From the NCBI GenBank assembly GCA_016213925.1, contig JACQZH010000042.1:1-57816 (forward strand): 57,816 nt of DNA. The letters are read 5' to 3'. The position numbers and the translations under genes were made by a program. The DNA comes from Candidatus Omnitrophota bacterium (GTDB taxonomy: Bacteria > Omnitrophota > Gorgyraeia > B26-G9). The notes under the pieces are model-generated. The model saw only the letters and a program-made list of their open reading frames with translations, was not told where the DNA came from and did not search any database. Positions 16,304-26,577 of this stretch are shown piece by piece; within the stretch, counting starts at the first letter, position 1; each line of letters begins with the position of its first letter.

Positions 16304-17716
16304 TTACTTTTCAATAATCTTAATAATCGCCTCAGCAATATTTTCCGCTATTATTGCGTATCCTTCTTTTGTGCAATGATGGTCATCAGCTAAAATAAAA
16401 TATCTGCTGCGCTTTTGCCCGGCCAGATTTTTTTTAAAAACAGCGCTGTTATCCACCAAAGACACTTTATATTTTTCAGCAACACTTTTAACCGCCGCAA
16501 ACGACTGCTCCGGATAATCGGAAAAAATTAACTCAATATTGCGAGTACGGCAAATTTGAGCAACATTAGTTAGATTATTATACATATTTTCCTGCACATA
16601 GTCATCAATATTCAATCGCGGATTTTCCCTTGCAATCTTTTCAACCATTCGCATTTTAGCTGTTTTTTTACCTATCTTTCCCAGGGCTTTATTATAATAA
16701 ATTCTCGTATAAATCGATTCGTTATCCGGATCCAATTCCAACGCTTTCTCATAGTAAAAAATAACGCTTCCGTAATCTCCTTTTAGATAACAGTAGTCGG
16801 CAAACGCAATAAAACTTCCCAAGAGCCTTTTCTTAACAAAAGTATTCCGCGGGAAAAAACCATATATAGACTCATAAAAACTCACTTGCTCTTTGAATTT
16901 TTTCTGGTTTACAAAAATATCATCCAATTCAAAATATACCTCTTCAAATTCAGGCTCTGAAAATAATGCCTTCCTTAATACGCTAATTGCTTCTTCGTAC
17001 CTATTCATAAGTTTATAAAGGCGCCCCAACTCTAGCAAAACCAACGCATCCCATCCTTTTATAAACATCGCCTGTTTATAAATACGTTCCGCGTTTTTAA
17101 AATCATGTTTTTCCCTGAAATCATTCGCTTGCGCTATTAATTTGTTGATATCATCCTGCTTTAAAAAGAAATGCTTGCGCCCTTGGGAATACTCTTGCGC
17201 TATTAAACAATACTTTAAGTTATTCATAGTAACTGCAGTTAACTTAAGCAATTTAAAATTAGCCATTATTATCTTCACTCTAACATCCCAGTTATCCGCT
17301 CCAGCCCCGCTTTCAAAATTCCAGCTGTCGTTTGCTCCAACAAGCACCACGACAAAATCAGGAGATATTTTACCAAGCATATTTTTAAGCTTATTTAGGA
17401 CAAAAGCAGAATTTGCTCCGGAAACTCCCAGATTATATACCTTGAATTTTTCTTTTTGGAATTTTTTATTCAGCATTTCTTCAAGTTGAGCAGGGTAAGC
17501 ATTTTCAAATCCCGCGCCTATCCCATAAGTAAAGGAATCGCCAAGACATACTATAGTCCTGATATTTTTATTAAGCGGAGAAAATGAATAGCGAGGCAGC
17601 CATAAACGTTCTGCGGTAAAGCTCGCCAAGCGTAAAATAATCTCAAGCAAAATCAACGCAAAAATAGAACCTAAAAAAAATACCCAAAACTTATTTTTAA
17701 CTTTGTTTTCCCTCAT
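16304..17716 (-). CDS. SGNH/GDSL hydrolase with inserted TPRs, membrane-anchored
   Basis: A 470-residue protein. Residues 8-30 form an N-terminal membrane anchor. The SGNH fold starts with block I GDSFTYG (59-65, nucleophile Ser61), has block III GAND (127-130), and ends with block V DDHH (444-447), the Asp-His of the triad, far away at the C-terminus. Between them about residues 190-350 hold tetratricopeptide-like repeats (FKNAERIYKQAMFI, YEEAISVLRKALFSEP, YGSVIFYYEKALELDPDN). The catalytic fold is thus split by a TPR insert that could bind a partner or polymer. Related SGNH proteins remove or add acetyl groups on envelope polysaccharides; that use here is inferred. Confidence 0.8.
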   Translation of the reverse strand: MRENKVKNKFWVFFLGSIFALILLEIILRLASFTAERLWLPRYSFSPLNKNIRTIVCLGDSFTYGIGAGFENAYPAQLEEMLNKKFQKEKFKVYNLGVSGANSAFVLNKLKNMLGKISPDFVVVLVGANDSWNFESGAGADNWDVRVKIIMANFKLLKLTAVTMNNLKYCLIAQEYSQGRKHFFLKQDDINKLIAQANDFREKHDFKNAERIYKQAMFIKGWDALVLLELGRLYKLMNRYEEAISVLRKALFSEPEFEEVYFELDDIFVNQKKFKEQVSFYESIYGFFPRNTFVKKRLLGSFIAFADYCYLKGDYGSVIFYYEKALELDPDNESIYTRIYYNKALGKIGKKTAKMRMVEKIARENPRLNIDDYVQENMYNNLTNVAQICRTRNIELIFSDYPEQSFAAVKSVAEKYKVSLVDNSAVFKKNLAGQKRSRYFILADDHHCTKEGYAIIAENIAEAIIKIIEK

Positions 17717-17895
17717 GCTTGAAAATCATTATATTACATATCGACAATAAATTACAACCTAAAGGAAGGCTTATCTATTCTTATTTTGATTTTTGATATT
17801 ATGAATCAAAAATTGCAGGCTATACAAACCTTACATGCTTTTGATTTTTAGCTTTTGGTTTTTTGATTTTTAGTTTAGCATTACTATCAGCGAAA

Positions 17896-20800
17896 TCATA
17901 TCGCCTGTTCAACATACCCATAAGTACCTACAATCTCCGGTTTTAGGGTAATTACGTTAATTCCTTGCGTCGTGTCATCATTAAGCGCGCCATTATCATT
18001 TACTGATACTTTAAATAATCCAATATCGTCTTTTAACCTTTGAAATCTTGCCTGCATCCCTTGCTCTTTTAAAAGCCCGCTCAAAACCTTTTCCCAGCTT
18101 CCATTTTCGGCAATTTTTTCGTCCTTACGTACCTGCTCATACAGCTGTCTCAAAACCAAAGTTAAATCATTTTCATCTTTTCTAGAAAGAAACTCAAGCA
18201 ATTTAAGCCATATGCTAAACGCTTCAAAATCACCCCATTGATGCCCGGCTTTCTCTTTTAAAAAAAGAGGAAGCATTATATTTACTAACCGCGCCCTTTG
18301 TATCTGCGCTTTCAATGATTCGATTGTTTCATCAATAATATCATAATCAAAAGGATAGCTCAGCGTTTGATCCGGCTTCCCTGAAAACCGTTTTTTAATA
18401 TATGCCCAAAGGTAAGCCGCTTTATTCGCAGGTAAATGCTTTCTAACCTGCGCTTCATAATATTCCTGCAGTTCTGGCCACTTTCCAAGGCTCGGATAAT
18501 CCCGCCAAATCCTCAAAATTTCCGAAATATCGCGGGTATCAAGCAAGTTAATACGCTCTTTAAGCTGCTCCTCGTCATTTATTGAATCATCAAAATATAG
18601 ATAATAAGGATACCCTTCTACAGCTCTAATAACTCCAAGCTCATTTAATTTTTCAATAATCCTCTCATCTAAAAACTCTCCGGAAGGGATGCGCCTTTTG
18701 GTAACCTTATCCCAGTCATACTTGGCAGGCGTATAATCTAAGGGATTTGCCGTAACATGGTAAAGCCTGTTTAACTCAAGCAATCTATTACCGTTTTCAA
18801 TAATTTGCCGAAAAGCATAATTACCCATATTAGAATCCAGCGGGACAACATTTCCTATCATATTTTTTTCCAATTCAATATATTTATCTATATCGCTTTT
18901 AGCTTTCAGCAAATCATTGGCGCGTTTTCTATTCACCAAATCATGTATTGCGGACCTGGAAACATTAGATAACGCCATAAACTTACGCACATTTCGCTCT
19001 ATAGCGCCTTTTTCATTTGCCGGTATTGACTTCTTATTTTCAAGGACTATTATATCCCTCGGGACAATATTTCCTCCCATACGCGGCTGCAGCACATTAT
19101 AAAAAAAAGGCTCATAATACTTTTCGAAGTAATCCATATCAACTGCCGCTTCATAATTAATCCCTTGCTCATATTTATGCACCGAAAAAAACTTATCAAA
19201 ATCCATATGTATTACCGGCGATAAAAAATCCGTGATACATCTTAATAAATTTATCAGAAAACCTTTTTGAGGCATTCTTTTATTAACCTTATCAGTTATA
19301 AACTTCCAAATCTTCAACTTCAACGCAGAGGAATAAAATAAAGGTTCTCTTGAATTACTCAGCAACTTACCTCCTTCATACCAGTCTTTTCCGCTTAACT
19401 TTTTTCTTATCGCTTCCCATTCGTGAGTATTCAGCGCGTCCCTAAACTCATCAAGGTCATCAAATCCAAGTTCTTTAAGAAACGCCTTTGCTTTAGCGTC
19501 TTCTAAAGAAGCTATTTCATTAAGCATAAATAAAACCTCTTCAATACTCATTGCCATTAAACCAAATTCGCAATTATTCTCCCATTCAATTATAAACGGC
19601 TCTTCTGTATACTGCAGCAGGAAACGCTGCGCAAGAAGCTTCGCTGTCTGCCCTTTGCCTTTCTGGCTTTTTCCCCTTTTAGCGACACGGAAGAAACGTA
19701 TTTTATTTAAACAGCACACAATCACTGATATCATTCTTTTGTTTATTTTTTCACCAGCGGTAATTCCAATGCCTTCGGCAAAAATTACTCGGGAACCGGG
19801 AATAACTCTTTCTTTGAGAAATACCTGTTTGCCTATCTCTAAGTCAATGGAATAAGTCCTGATAAGCAGCACATCTTTGCCCCAATCCTGCTTTTCATAA
19901 ATATGCGGTACTTCATTTATATAAAGCACTACATTTTCCCTATCCTGTCCGCAGCGAATATTTAGGGTTGCAAACTCCAGGCTTTGAAGCTTATCCGTTT
20001 TATATATAATTCGCGGGCTTCCATCAGGAGCAAATGCCATTGAAATCACTTCAGCGCCGTGCGTAATATTGCCGATATTGTCTTTTCTTACAATCTCCGG
20101 AATTTCAGTCCATATCTTTTTTGCATCTTCTTCTACTATAAATTCACTCATTTTCCTTCTAATACCTCTTCGGTCAACATATTCCGCTTCCCCCAGGGAT
20201 AGATAATGTTTTTCTTCCCTGCCAATTCCCTCACTTCTGACCGCGAAACTCGTTTCACCCAATTCAAGGCCGGCATATTGCTTATTTTGGCTATCTTTCA
20301 GCTGCGATTGCCAAACTCCGCTGTCCGCGGAAGAAACCCATCTTAATGTTTCTCCTCCGATATAAATCACTATATAATTGTTTTCATCTAATCCTATTTT
20401 TACCACACCTGAAAGCTTCGTATCATACGCTGTCCTTAACGCAACATCTCCTTTTAATAAAGCAGACAAAGTCCGATCATTTTGTTCCATATCAAATTTT
20501 TCCGTCACTACTTCCGTAGTTTGCCCGATAAAACTGCCTTTATTGTCTCTATACGAAGTCTTTTCCCAAAGCTGCCAGATAGCATCTATATCCATACTGT
20601 TAAAACCGCAGCCGCTTAATTTATTTTTGAATTTTCGCTCCAATTGCGCGTTATCCAAAATTAGCTGGGCAATTTTCCCCTTTCTTTTTATATCCGCATC
20701 ATCGATCACACCTTCTAAAAGCCAGAAAGCATAATTCTCATCACTGGCATCTGTTCTTATAAACTGATTTTCCTGCAGTTTTTTAAAATACTCCGGAGTA

Positions 20801-21444
20801 AAATACATCTTAACCGGACGGCCAAAATATATCTGCCTGTCGCTATTTTGTCTTAAATTATGGTCAAATTTCTCCAGCTCCGGTTTTACGAGATAGCCTA
20901 TTCGCCTGATTTTAGTTAACATCCTTTCTATCGTAAATGTCTTTCCGGTGCCGCCTTTTCCTACAAAACCAATTACTTTAGGGCGTTTAAAATAATTTCC
21001 CCTCTTCTCTTTAGGCACTTTTTTTTCTCTTCCTTCAAGCTCCTTTATCGCGTTTATTATTTTTTGCAAAATTGTGGAAAATGAATCTCTGCCTGTTACT
21101 GACTCGGAAATTTTATCCAGCTTCCTCACAAAACCATCAGCAATTCCTTCGGCAATTTTTTCTAAACCGTCTTTAATTTGAAGAACACTATCATCAAAAC
21201 CAAAGAGGCTGTTTGATCCTTTTTGGCTGGAAGAAAGATTCACGAAATCTTTTTCAGGGTTTTTGAATATCCTTTGCAAAAAAACCGCATCCATGCGCAA
21301 TTGAGGAGACAATGTGGCACTTAGATTATTTTTTTTAAATTCAAACGATTCAATATCCGCACCGCAGGAATACGGCAGGAAATCAAGCAAAAGAAAAGCA
21401 TATATTACCAGAATTACCGTGGGTTTTAAAAATTTATTCTTCAT
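17896..21444 (-). CDS. Giant exported P-loop protein of unknown function
   Basis: A 1,182-residue protein. It starts with a clear leader (MKNKFLKPTVILVIYAFLLL) and a likely cleavage region before GADIESFEF. At about residues 155-172 a Walker A loop appears, IGFVGKGGTGKTFT, followed by a region (VIFAEGIG, near 560) reminiscent of uridine-kinase or phosphoribulokinase-like NTPases. The last 500 residues are helical with no motif I recognise. A nucleotide-binding domain behind an export signal is odd because the periplasm lacks ATP; the leader may instead be a membrane anchor. The ATG at 21444 is chosen over a TTG nine bases upstream. An extended -10 promoter lies at 21518-21526. No function is assigned. 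Confidence 0.65.
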   Translation of the reverse strand: MKNKFLKPTVILVIYAFLLLDFLPYSCGADIESFEFKKNNLSATLSPQLRMDAVFLQRIFKNPEKDFVNLSSSQKGSNSLFGFDDSVLQIKDGLEKIAEGIADGFVRKLDKISESVTGRDSFSTILQKIINAIKELEGREKKVPKEKRGNYFKRPKVIGFVGKGGTGKTFTIERMLTKIRRIGYLVKPELEKFDHNLRQNSDRQIYFGRPVKMYFTPEYFKKLQENQFIRTDASDENYAFWLLEGVIDDADIKRKGKIAQLILDNAQLERKFKNKLSGCGFNSMDIDAIWQLWEKTSYRDNKGSFIGQTTEVVTEKFDMEQNDRTLSALLKGDVALRTAYDTKLSGVVKIGLDENNYIVIYIGGETLRWVSSADSGVWQSQLKDSQNKQYAGLELGETSFAVRSEGIGREEKHYLSLGEAEYVDRRGIRRKMSEFIVEEDAKKIWTEIPEIVRKDNIGNITHGAEVISMAFAPDGSPRIIYKTDKLQSLEFATLNIRCGQDRENVVLYINEVPHIYEKQDWGKDVLLIRTYSIDLEIGKQVFLKERVIPGSRVIFAEGIGITAGEKINKRMISVIVCCLNKIRFFRVAKRGKSQKGKGQTAKLLAQRFLLQYTEEPFIIEWENNCEFGLMAMSIEEVLFMLNEIASLEDAKAKAFLKELGFDDLDEFRDALNTHEWEAIRKKLSGKDWYEGGKLLSNSREPLFYSSALKLKIWKFITDKVNKRMPQKGFLINLLRCITDFLSPVIHMDFDKFFSVHKYEQGINYEAAVDMDYFEKYYEPFFYNVLQPRMGGNIVPRDIIVLENKKSIPANEKGAIERNVRKFMALSNVSRSAIHDLVNRKRANDLLKAKSDIDKYIELEKNMIGNVVPLDSNMGNYAFRQIIENGNRLLELNRLYHVTANPLDYTPAKYDWDKVTKRRIPSGEFLDERIIEKLNELGVIRAVEGYPYYLYFDDSINDEEQLKERINLLDTRDISEILRIWRDYPSLGKWPELQEYYEAQVRKHLPANKAAYLWAYIKKRFSGKPDQTLSYPFDYDIIDETIESLKAQIQRARLVNIMLPLFLKEKAGHQWGDFEAFSIWLKLLEFLSRKDENDLTLVLRQLYEQVRKDEKIAENGSWEKVLSGLLKEQGMQARFQRLKDDIGLFKVSVNDNGALNDDTTQGINVITLKPEIVGTYGYVEQAI

Positions 21445-21453
21445 ATTTCCCAA

Positions 21454-21946
21454 GAGATCCCACTCTTTCCAAATAACCGCATTAGTTATTCCTCAAAAAG
21501 AATAAAGAAAACAAAGAAGTATACCATATTTTTCACTTTATCGCCATAAAAACCAAAATTTGCCTAGCGGCGAAACAGGCAAAATCCGGGTTTATGCTAA
21601 AAATCAAGATTTGGAATAATTCGACAGGAAAGAACTAAACGGAATTAAATAAATTAATGCAAGCGTACTATAATCAGTAAAATTAATAACAAAACATAGC
21701 AGCGAAGAGTAATCTGCAACACTTTAAAAAACGTCTCTTTCTTAAAAGAATAATTAAATTTTCCTCCAATTTGAACATCCCATCCTCTTCTATATCTTCG
21801 CATATGATTCCTCAAATTTAAGTTATGTTAATCTTTTAAAATCTATTTAATTATAGCATATTTCTTAGAAGCTTGCAAGTTAGATTTGATTTTTTACAGG
21901 GAGATAATTTGAGATATAACTTATTACAGTAATTGTAGTTATGAAG
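21454..21946. other. Long intergenic region
   Basis: About 490 bases with no gene. Its left part carries the promoter of the giant exported protein. At 21555-21582 lies a small palindrome (TTTGCCT and AGGCAAA arms). The remainder is AT-rich, with nothing else I can support. Confidence 0.5.
21518..21526 (-). promoter_or_regulatory. Extended -10 promoter
   Basis: TGGTATACT on the minus strand, about 75 bases before the ATG of the giant exported protein. The TG-n-TATACT pattern recurs before the PilZ gene, and TG-n-TATAAT before the GH57 gene. No consensus -35 box accompanies this copy. Confidence 0.5.
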
Positions 21947-23443
21947 CTATCTGCTGTTGCTTTTTGTTAATTGTGCTAACCTTTTGACTGTCTGGCTTGT
22001 AATTTGCTCGAAATTTAAACGCCACTGCCAATTACCTCCAGCCACTCCCGGAATATTCATCCGGCTTTCACCGCCCAAGCCTAAAACATCCTGCAAAGGA
22101 AAAATAACTACCTTTGCTATTGATTTCATTGCCAACTCTATAAACTCCCAATGTATTTTATCAATTAAAACCTTATGTCCTATATACTCAACCAGCCTGT
22201 TTTTATCCTCGATCCTTGCCTCAAACTCAAACCATCCTTTGATAGTATTATTATCATGCGTACCTGTATAGACAACGCAATTTTCCGTATAATTATGCGG
22301 CAAAAACGGATGTTTAATCAGATCTTCTCCAAAAGCAAATATCAGTATTTTCATCCCGGGAAATTTAAAAAATTTCATAACATCTTTTACCTCTTCAGTT
22401 ATTATCCCTAAATCCTCAGCAATAATCGGTAGCCCGGGAAAACGCTTAAGTAAAACATTAAAAAAATCTAAAGCCGGCGCTTTTTGCCATTTTCCATTTA
22501 CTGCAGTTTCTTCACCGCTAGGAACCTCCCAAAAATCAACAAAACCGCGGAAATGGTCAATCCTCGCTAAATCAAAAAGCTTCAGGTTATGCTCTACCCT
22601 TTTTATCCACCATTTATATTTATTTTTTTTAAGCGCATCCCAATCATAAACCGGATTTCCCCAAAGCTGCCCTGTTTTGCTAAAATAATCAGGAGGAACT
22701 CCGGCGACAAAATCCAATTTTTTATCACGGTTAAGCTTAAAAATATCAGGGTTTGTCCAGGCATCAACACTGTCATAAGTAACATATATGGGAATGTCTC
22801 CGATAATTTTCACTCCTTTTTTATTAGCATACATCTTTAGTTCATGCCATTGAGTAAAACACAGATATTGCAAAAATTTTTCCCGTTCGATTTTTTCTTT
22901 AAGCTTTACCTTTAATTTAGTTAACGCTTTCTTTTCCCTGTCGCGTATTTCCTGCGGCCAATCACTCCAAACTCTATAACCGAAATTTTCTTTAAAAACA
23001 ATAAAACTAGCATAGTCATCAAGCCAGTATTTGTTTTTCCGGCAAAACTCATTATATAAAAAAAACTCTTTCCCCTTTACAAAACGGCTAAAAGCTAAAT
23101 CACAAATCCTGTTTTTTAATTCATACGCTTTTTCGTAATTAACCTTGTCTATAGAAACAACCTCTTCGTTTTTTATATCTTCTTTTTCAAGCAGTCCTTT
23201 TTCAATTAATTTTCGCGGGCTGATAAAAATATAATTGCAGGCAAACGCAGAAGCAGAGCTGTATGGAGAGTTTCCATTAATCGCGCTTGTCGGGTTAAGC
23301 GGTAAAATCTGCCAGTATTTCTGCCCGCAATCTGCGAGAAAATCAACGAATTTATAGGCCTCATCTCCCAAGTCACCTACGCAAAATGGCGACGGTAAAG
23401 AACTAATATGCAATAAGATGCCGCTTCCTTTTTTTTTCATCAT
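21947..23443 (-). CDS. malQ: 4-alpha-glucanotransferase (amylomaltase, GH77)
   Basis: A 498-residue GH77 enzyme of normal length. It begins with RGSG-like GSGILLHISSLPSPFCVGDLG, typical of the family. The catalytic nucleophile is in FDLARIDHFRG, the acid/base Glu in PIIAEDLGIIT, and the transition-state Asp in YTGTHDNNT. It transfers alpha-1,4-glucan segments between maltodextrins and releases glucose, in glycogen or starch turnover. GGGGAATA precedes the tandem ATG codons. It follows the GH57 gene by 77 bases on the same strand, so the two probably form one glycogen-metabolism unit. Confidence 0.95.
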   Translation of the reverse strand: MMKKKGSGILLHISSLPSPFCVGDLGDEAYKFVDFLADCGQKYWQILPLNPTSAINGNSPYSSASAFACNYIFISPRKLIEKGLLEKEDIKNEEVVSIDKVNYEKAYELKNRICDLAFSRFVKGKEFFLYNEFCRKNKYWLDDYASFIVFKENFGYRVWSDWPQEIRDREKKALTKLKVKLKEKIEREKFLQYLCFTQWHELKMYANKKGVKIIGDIPIYVTYDSVDAWTNPDIFKLNRDKKLDFVAGVPPDYFSKTGQLWGNPVYDWDALKKNKYKWWIKRVEHNLKLFDLARIDHFRGFVDFWEVPSGEETAVNGKWQKAPALDFFNVLLKRFPGLPIIAEDLGIITEEVKDVMKFFKFPGMKILIFAFGEDLIKHPFLPHNYTENCVVYTGTHDNNTIKGWFEFEARIEDKNRLVEYIGHKVLIDKIHWEFIELAMKSIAKVVIFPLQDVLGLGGESRMNIPGVAGGNWQWRLNFEQITSQTVKRLAQLTKSNSR

Positions 23444-23520
23444 TATTCCCCATAAATAATATCGGTAAATTAATCATTAATTGCGAAACAGAATTACTTC
23501 CTGCGGATACTTTAAAAAAT

Positions 23521-25947
23521 CTAAATACTTTTTACGCTCAGGTATTTACCTAAAGCGGAAAACGCATCCATCCAGCGCTTTGCGGTTTTATCTCCATGGT
23601 TTGCCTTTCCTTCCATTTTATCATGCATTCTTTTCCCCATAAAAAAGAAGCTGTTTTGCGCTTCCCATAAGCGCAGCGGAAGTTCCAGCGGCTGCAGGAT
23701 TTTAAAAATCCCTTCAACGGTTTTCATCAACGGGATATCTCCCGGATTGCTGCTTATTCTTTCCATAAGCTCATTGATTTTCTGCCCGGCAATAAAACCT
23801 AATGTTGTTTTATCGATTTTTAAAGGCCAGCGCTTTATTTCAACAATCAGATCACGCAGTTTTTTAAAATCAACCTCTTCCGCTTTAAGCTCTTTAAGCA
23901 GGTCAGCATTAACGATAAATTCCAGCGTACTTGAAAAAATTCCCGGAAGAGGAATGCTGATTTCCTTCATTGCCAGCATAATCGGATAATGATGTTCATT
24001 GATTTGCCTAAAAGAAGTTTCGATTTCCCTAAGAGTAGAACCAAGTATATTTGTAAGCGCCTGGCGCTGCATATCTTTAAAAAGATGCCAGAAAGAATAC
24101 TCATGGCTATTAAAATATTTATCCAGTAAAGAGATTATCTGGGCAACATCACTTTTTTCAAAAGCTTCTCTCATCTCCTGCTGCATTATTAAAAAAGTTT
24201 CATCATCAAGCAGATCGCAAACTCCGCCAAACACATTATGGTCTCCAAGATGTAAAATAGCAAAACTTTTTGCGCCTTTTTCATATGTTATCTGAGATTT
24301 AATTTTTACGCTTCCCATGCACAACTTCTGCCGTCCGGCTTCCAGCCGTTCAAATGCAATACGCTTTGCCTCATAACAGTAAATATCGCTAACCTCTTCG
24401 TAATTCGCAAACAAAGACCAGAGTGCGTAATGCGCTCCCGCCCTTTGCATATCAAGCTTAGCCGGCCTAACAAACATTTCATACAATTTCGCGCCATTCT
24501 CATATTCGGATATATTACTTTTTGCCTCTTCTATAATCTCAAGATAATCATCTTCTAGATCAAAACCTGTTGCCTGTTTTATCAACTGCATTGCTCTTGA
24601 AGCGTAATGAATTACCTGCATTGCCTCAATCCCGGAGATATCATCAAAAAACCAGCCGCAGCTGGTATACATCAACATTGCGTAACGTTGAGATTCAAGC
24701 AGCCTTAATACTTTAATTGTGTCTGCCTCTGATAATTCTTTGCTTTTATTAGCATTTAAAAATTCGCTGACCTGCGCCGGAACTCTGTCTAATATAACCG
24801 AAATATACTCATTACGCACATGCCAGGGATCATTAACATACATTGACATCTGATCCTCGTATATCTTTACCATCTTATCTCTTAGCCAATCCATAGCGTT
24901 ACGCAAGGGAGCCCGCCACTGCTGGTTCCAGGAAGAATGTGTTCCTATCTTACAACCGCAGTTACTTCTCCAGCGTTCCACACTGTGAAAGCAGCTCCAG
25001 GAAGAATTCTCTATAATCTGGACTTCATATTGCGGAGGAAATTTTTCCAGGTATTCTCCGTATATGGTGATTTTTGCCAGGTCATTGGAAGCTATGTAAT
25101 TAAAAGCGTAAGAAAGCGCCATTTCTCCATAATGATGATGATGTCCGTAAGTTTCTCCGTCAGTAGCAATATGTACCAGCTGCGGTTCTGTTCTTTTCGC
25201 GTCAAAAGTCCCTATCAGCCTTTTGGCAAAATTTTCTCCGTTCCTCAACAGTCCGCCAAACGCGACATCCTGAGAAACCGGGCCATCATAAAAAAATATG
25301 TTAATAACCCTTCCGGAAGGCAGGCGGCATAAATATGGCCTTTTAGGATCTATATTCCCTCCGATTACATCAGCCCATTTTTTTTCTTCGACCTTCCTTA
25401 TTCTTTGCGCCTGATAGGGAGAAAGTACTGTGAAAGTTATACCGTATTCCGTAAGCAAATCAAGTGTCTCATAATCCACTGCTGTTTCCGAAAGCCACAT
25501 CCCTTCAGGCTTACGCCCGAAGCGGTAAAAAAAATCTTTAATTCCCCATAAAATCTGCGTACGCTTGTCCTGTAAATTAGCCAGCGGCATAATTAAATGA
25601 TTATATACCTGCGCAAGCGCGGAACCGTGGCCGGAAAATTTTTCCCGGCTTTGTTTATCCGCTTCAATAATAATCTTATACGTCTTTGGCTGATGGCGTT
25701 CCATCCAGGAAAGCAATGTCGGCCCGAAATTAAAACTCATGTTAGAATAATTATTAACTATATCAATAATATTGTTTTCCCGCTCAAGTATCCTGGAAAC
25801 CGCATTCGGCGCATAACATTCCGAAGTAATGCGTTCGTTCCAATCGGGATAAGGATACGCCGCATCCTGGAGTTCAACTTCCTCAAGCCAGGGATTTTCC
25901 CTCGGCGGCTGATAGAAATGTCCGTGTATGCATAAATATTTATCCAT
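23521..25947 (-). CDS. GH57 family glycoside hydrolase with DUF3536 domain
   Basis: An 808-residue cytoplasmic protein. The N-terminal GH57 barrel has CIHGHFYQPP (6-15) and the nucleophile motif GMWLSETAVD with Glu154; the later IATDGETYGHHHH supplies the catalytic Asp region. The C-terminal half from about residue 400 corresponds to DUF3536, which accompanies a subset of GH57 proteins. GH57 enzymes include alpha-amylases, 4-alpha-glucanotransferases and branching enzymes; this DUF3536 subgroup is not well characterised, so alpha-glucan processing is the safe reading. GGAG lies 8 bases upstream of the ATG, and an extended -10 promoter at 25989-25997 precedes it. malQ follows. Confidence 0.9.
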   Translation of the reverse strand: MDKYLCIHGHFYQPPRENPWLEEVELQDAAYPYPDWNERITSECYAPNAVSRILERENNIIDIVNNYSNMSFNFGPTLLSWMERHQPKTYKIIIEADKQSREKFSGHGSALAQVYNHLIMPLANLQDKRTQILWGIKDFFYRFGRKPEGMWLSETAVDYETLDLLTEYGITFTVLSPYQAQRIRKVEEKKWADVIGGNIDPKRPYLCRLPSGRVINIFFYDGPVSQDVAFGGLLRNGENFAKRLIGTFDAKRTEPQLVHIATDGETYGHHHHYGEMALSYAFNYIASNDLAKITIYGEYLEKFPPQYEVQIIENSSWSCFHSVERWRSNCGCKIGTHSSWNQQWRAPLRNAMDWLRDKMVKIYEDQMSMYVNDPWHVRNEYISVILDRVPAQVSEFLNANKSKELSEADTIKVLRLLESQRYAMLMYTSCGWFFDDISGIEAMQVIHYASRAMQLIKQATGFDLEDDYLEIIEEAKSNISEYENGAKLYEMFVRPAKLDMQRAGAHYALWSLFANYEEVSDIYCYEAKRIAFERLEAGRQKLCMGSVKIKSQITYEKGAKSFAILHLGDHNVFGGVCDLLDDETFLIMQQEMREAFEKSDVAQIISLLDKYFNSHEYSFWHLFKDMQRQALTNILGSTLREIETSFRQINEHHYPIMLAMKEISIPLPGIFSSTLEFIVNADLLKELKAEEVDFKKLRDLIVEIKRWPLKIDKTTLGFIAGQKINELMERISSNPGDIPLMKTVEGIFKILQPLELPLRLWEAQNSFFFMGKRMHDKMEGKANHGDKTAKRWMDAFSALGKYLSVKSI

Positions 25948-25988
25948 TACAATGCTCCAATTTTTTGTATAAAAACTAACTCGCTTCT

Positions 25989-25997
25989 ATTATACCA
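25989..25997 (-). promoter_or_regulatory. Extended -10 promoter of the GH57-malQ unit
   Basis: TGGTATAAT on the minus strand, about 42 bases before the GH57 start codon. The -35 region is poor, as is usual when the TG extension is present. Confidence 0.65.
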
Positions 25998-26076
25998 CCG
26001 TCTTCCAGAAACTACATCTTTATGATTTATGATTTATTATTTAACATAAATCATTAGCGACAATCAAGGAAACCAT

Positions 26077-26577
26077 TTAAACACTTAAAAAAAAGCTTTC
26101 TAATTTTCTGCGGCTGCTTCGCAATACTTCCTTCAAAGGATACCCCATGCTTATAACTGCCATAAGTTCAAATCCCCTGTCTATACGCAAATATTCGCCA
26201 ACCGCGTCTTTTTTGTTTAATATCTCACCCATCCAGCATGTTCCAATGCCAAGCTCATGAGCGCAAAGCAGCATATTCTGTATGCACGCTCCCACAGCCA
26301 TAACATCTTTATCACGGTCATAGCTTTTTGCCTTATCAAGAAAAACACATACACATACCGGAGCATTTATAATAATCCCGCCATACTTGGTAAATTGAGC
26401 CAATTTTTGTTTATGTTGTTGTTCTTTTATTACAATGAATTTCCAGGGCTGGTTATTTAATCCTGACGGCGCCCATATCCCAGCCTGGATTATCTCTTTA
26501 ACAACATCATCTAATACCTGCTGATTGCTGTATTTGCGAATCGACCTTCTCTTGCTTATAGCTTCTTTTACCTTCAT
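26077..26577 (-). CDS. Nitroreductase family protein
   Basis: A 166-residue FMN-dependent nitroreductase-like protein. The N-terminal RRSIRKYSNQQV binds the FMN phosphate, APSGLNNQPWKFIVI lines the isoalloxazine site, and GIGTCWMGEIL followed by VISMGYPL closes the fold. It is at the short end of the family, without the helical insertions of NfsA or NfsB, so the natural substrate is uncertain. AGGT precedes the ATG. Its first four bases overlap the end of the upstream membrane-protein gene (ATGA). Confidence 0.88.
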   Translation of the reverse strand: MKVKEAISKRRSIRKYSNQQVLDDVVKEIIQAGIWAPSGLNNQPWKFIVIKEQQHKQKLAQFTKYGGIIINAPVCVCVFLDKAKSYDRDKDVMAVGACIQNMLLCAHELGIGTCWMGEILNKKDAVGEYLRIDRGFELMAVISMGYPLKEVLRSSRRKLESFFLSV

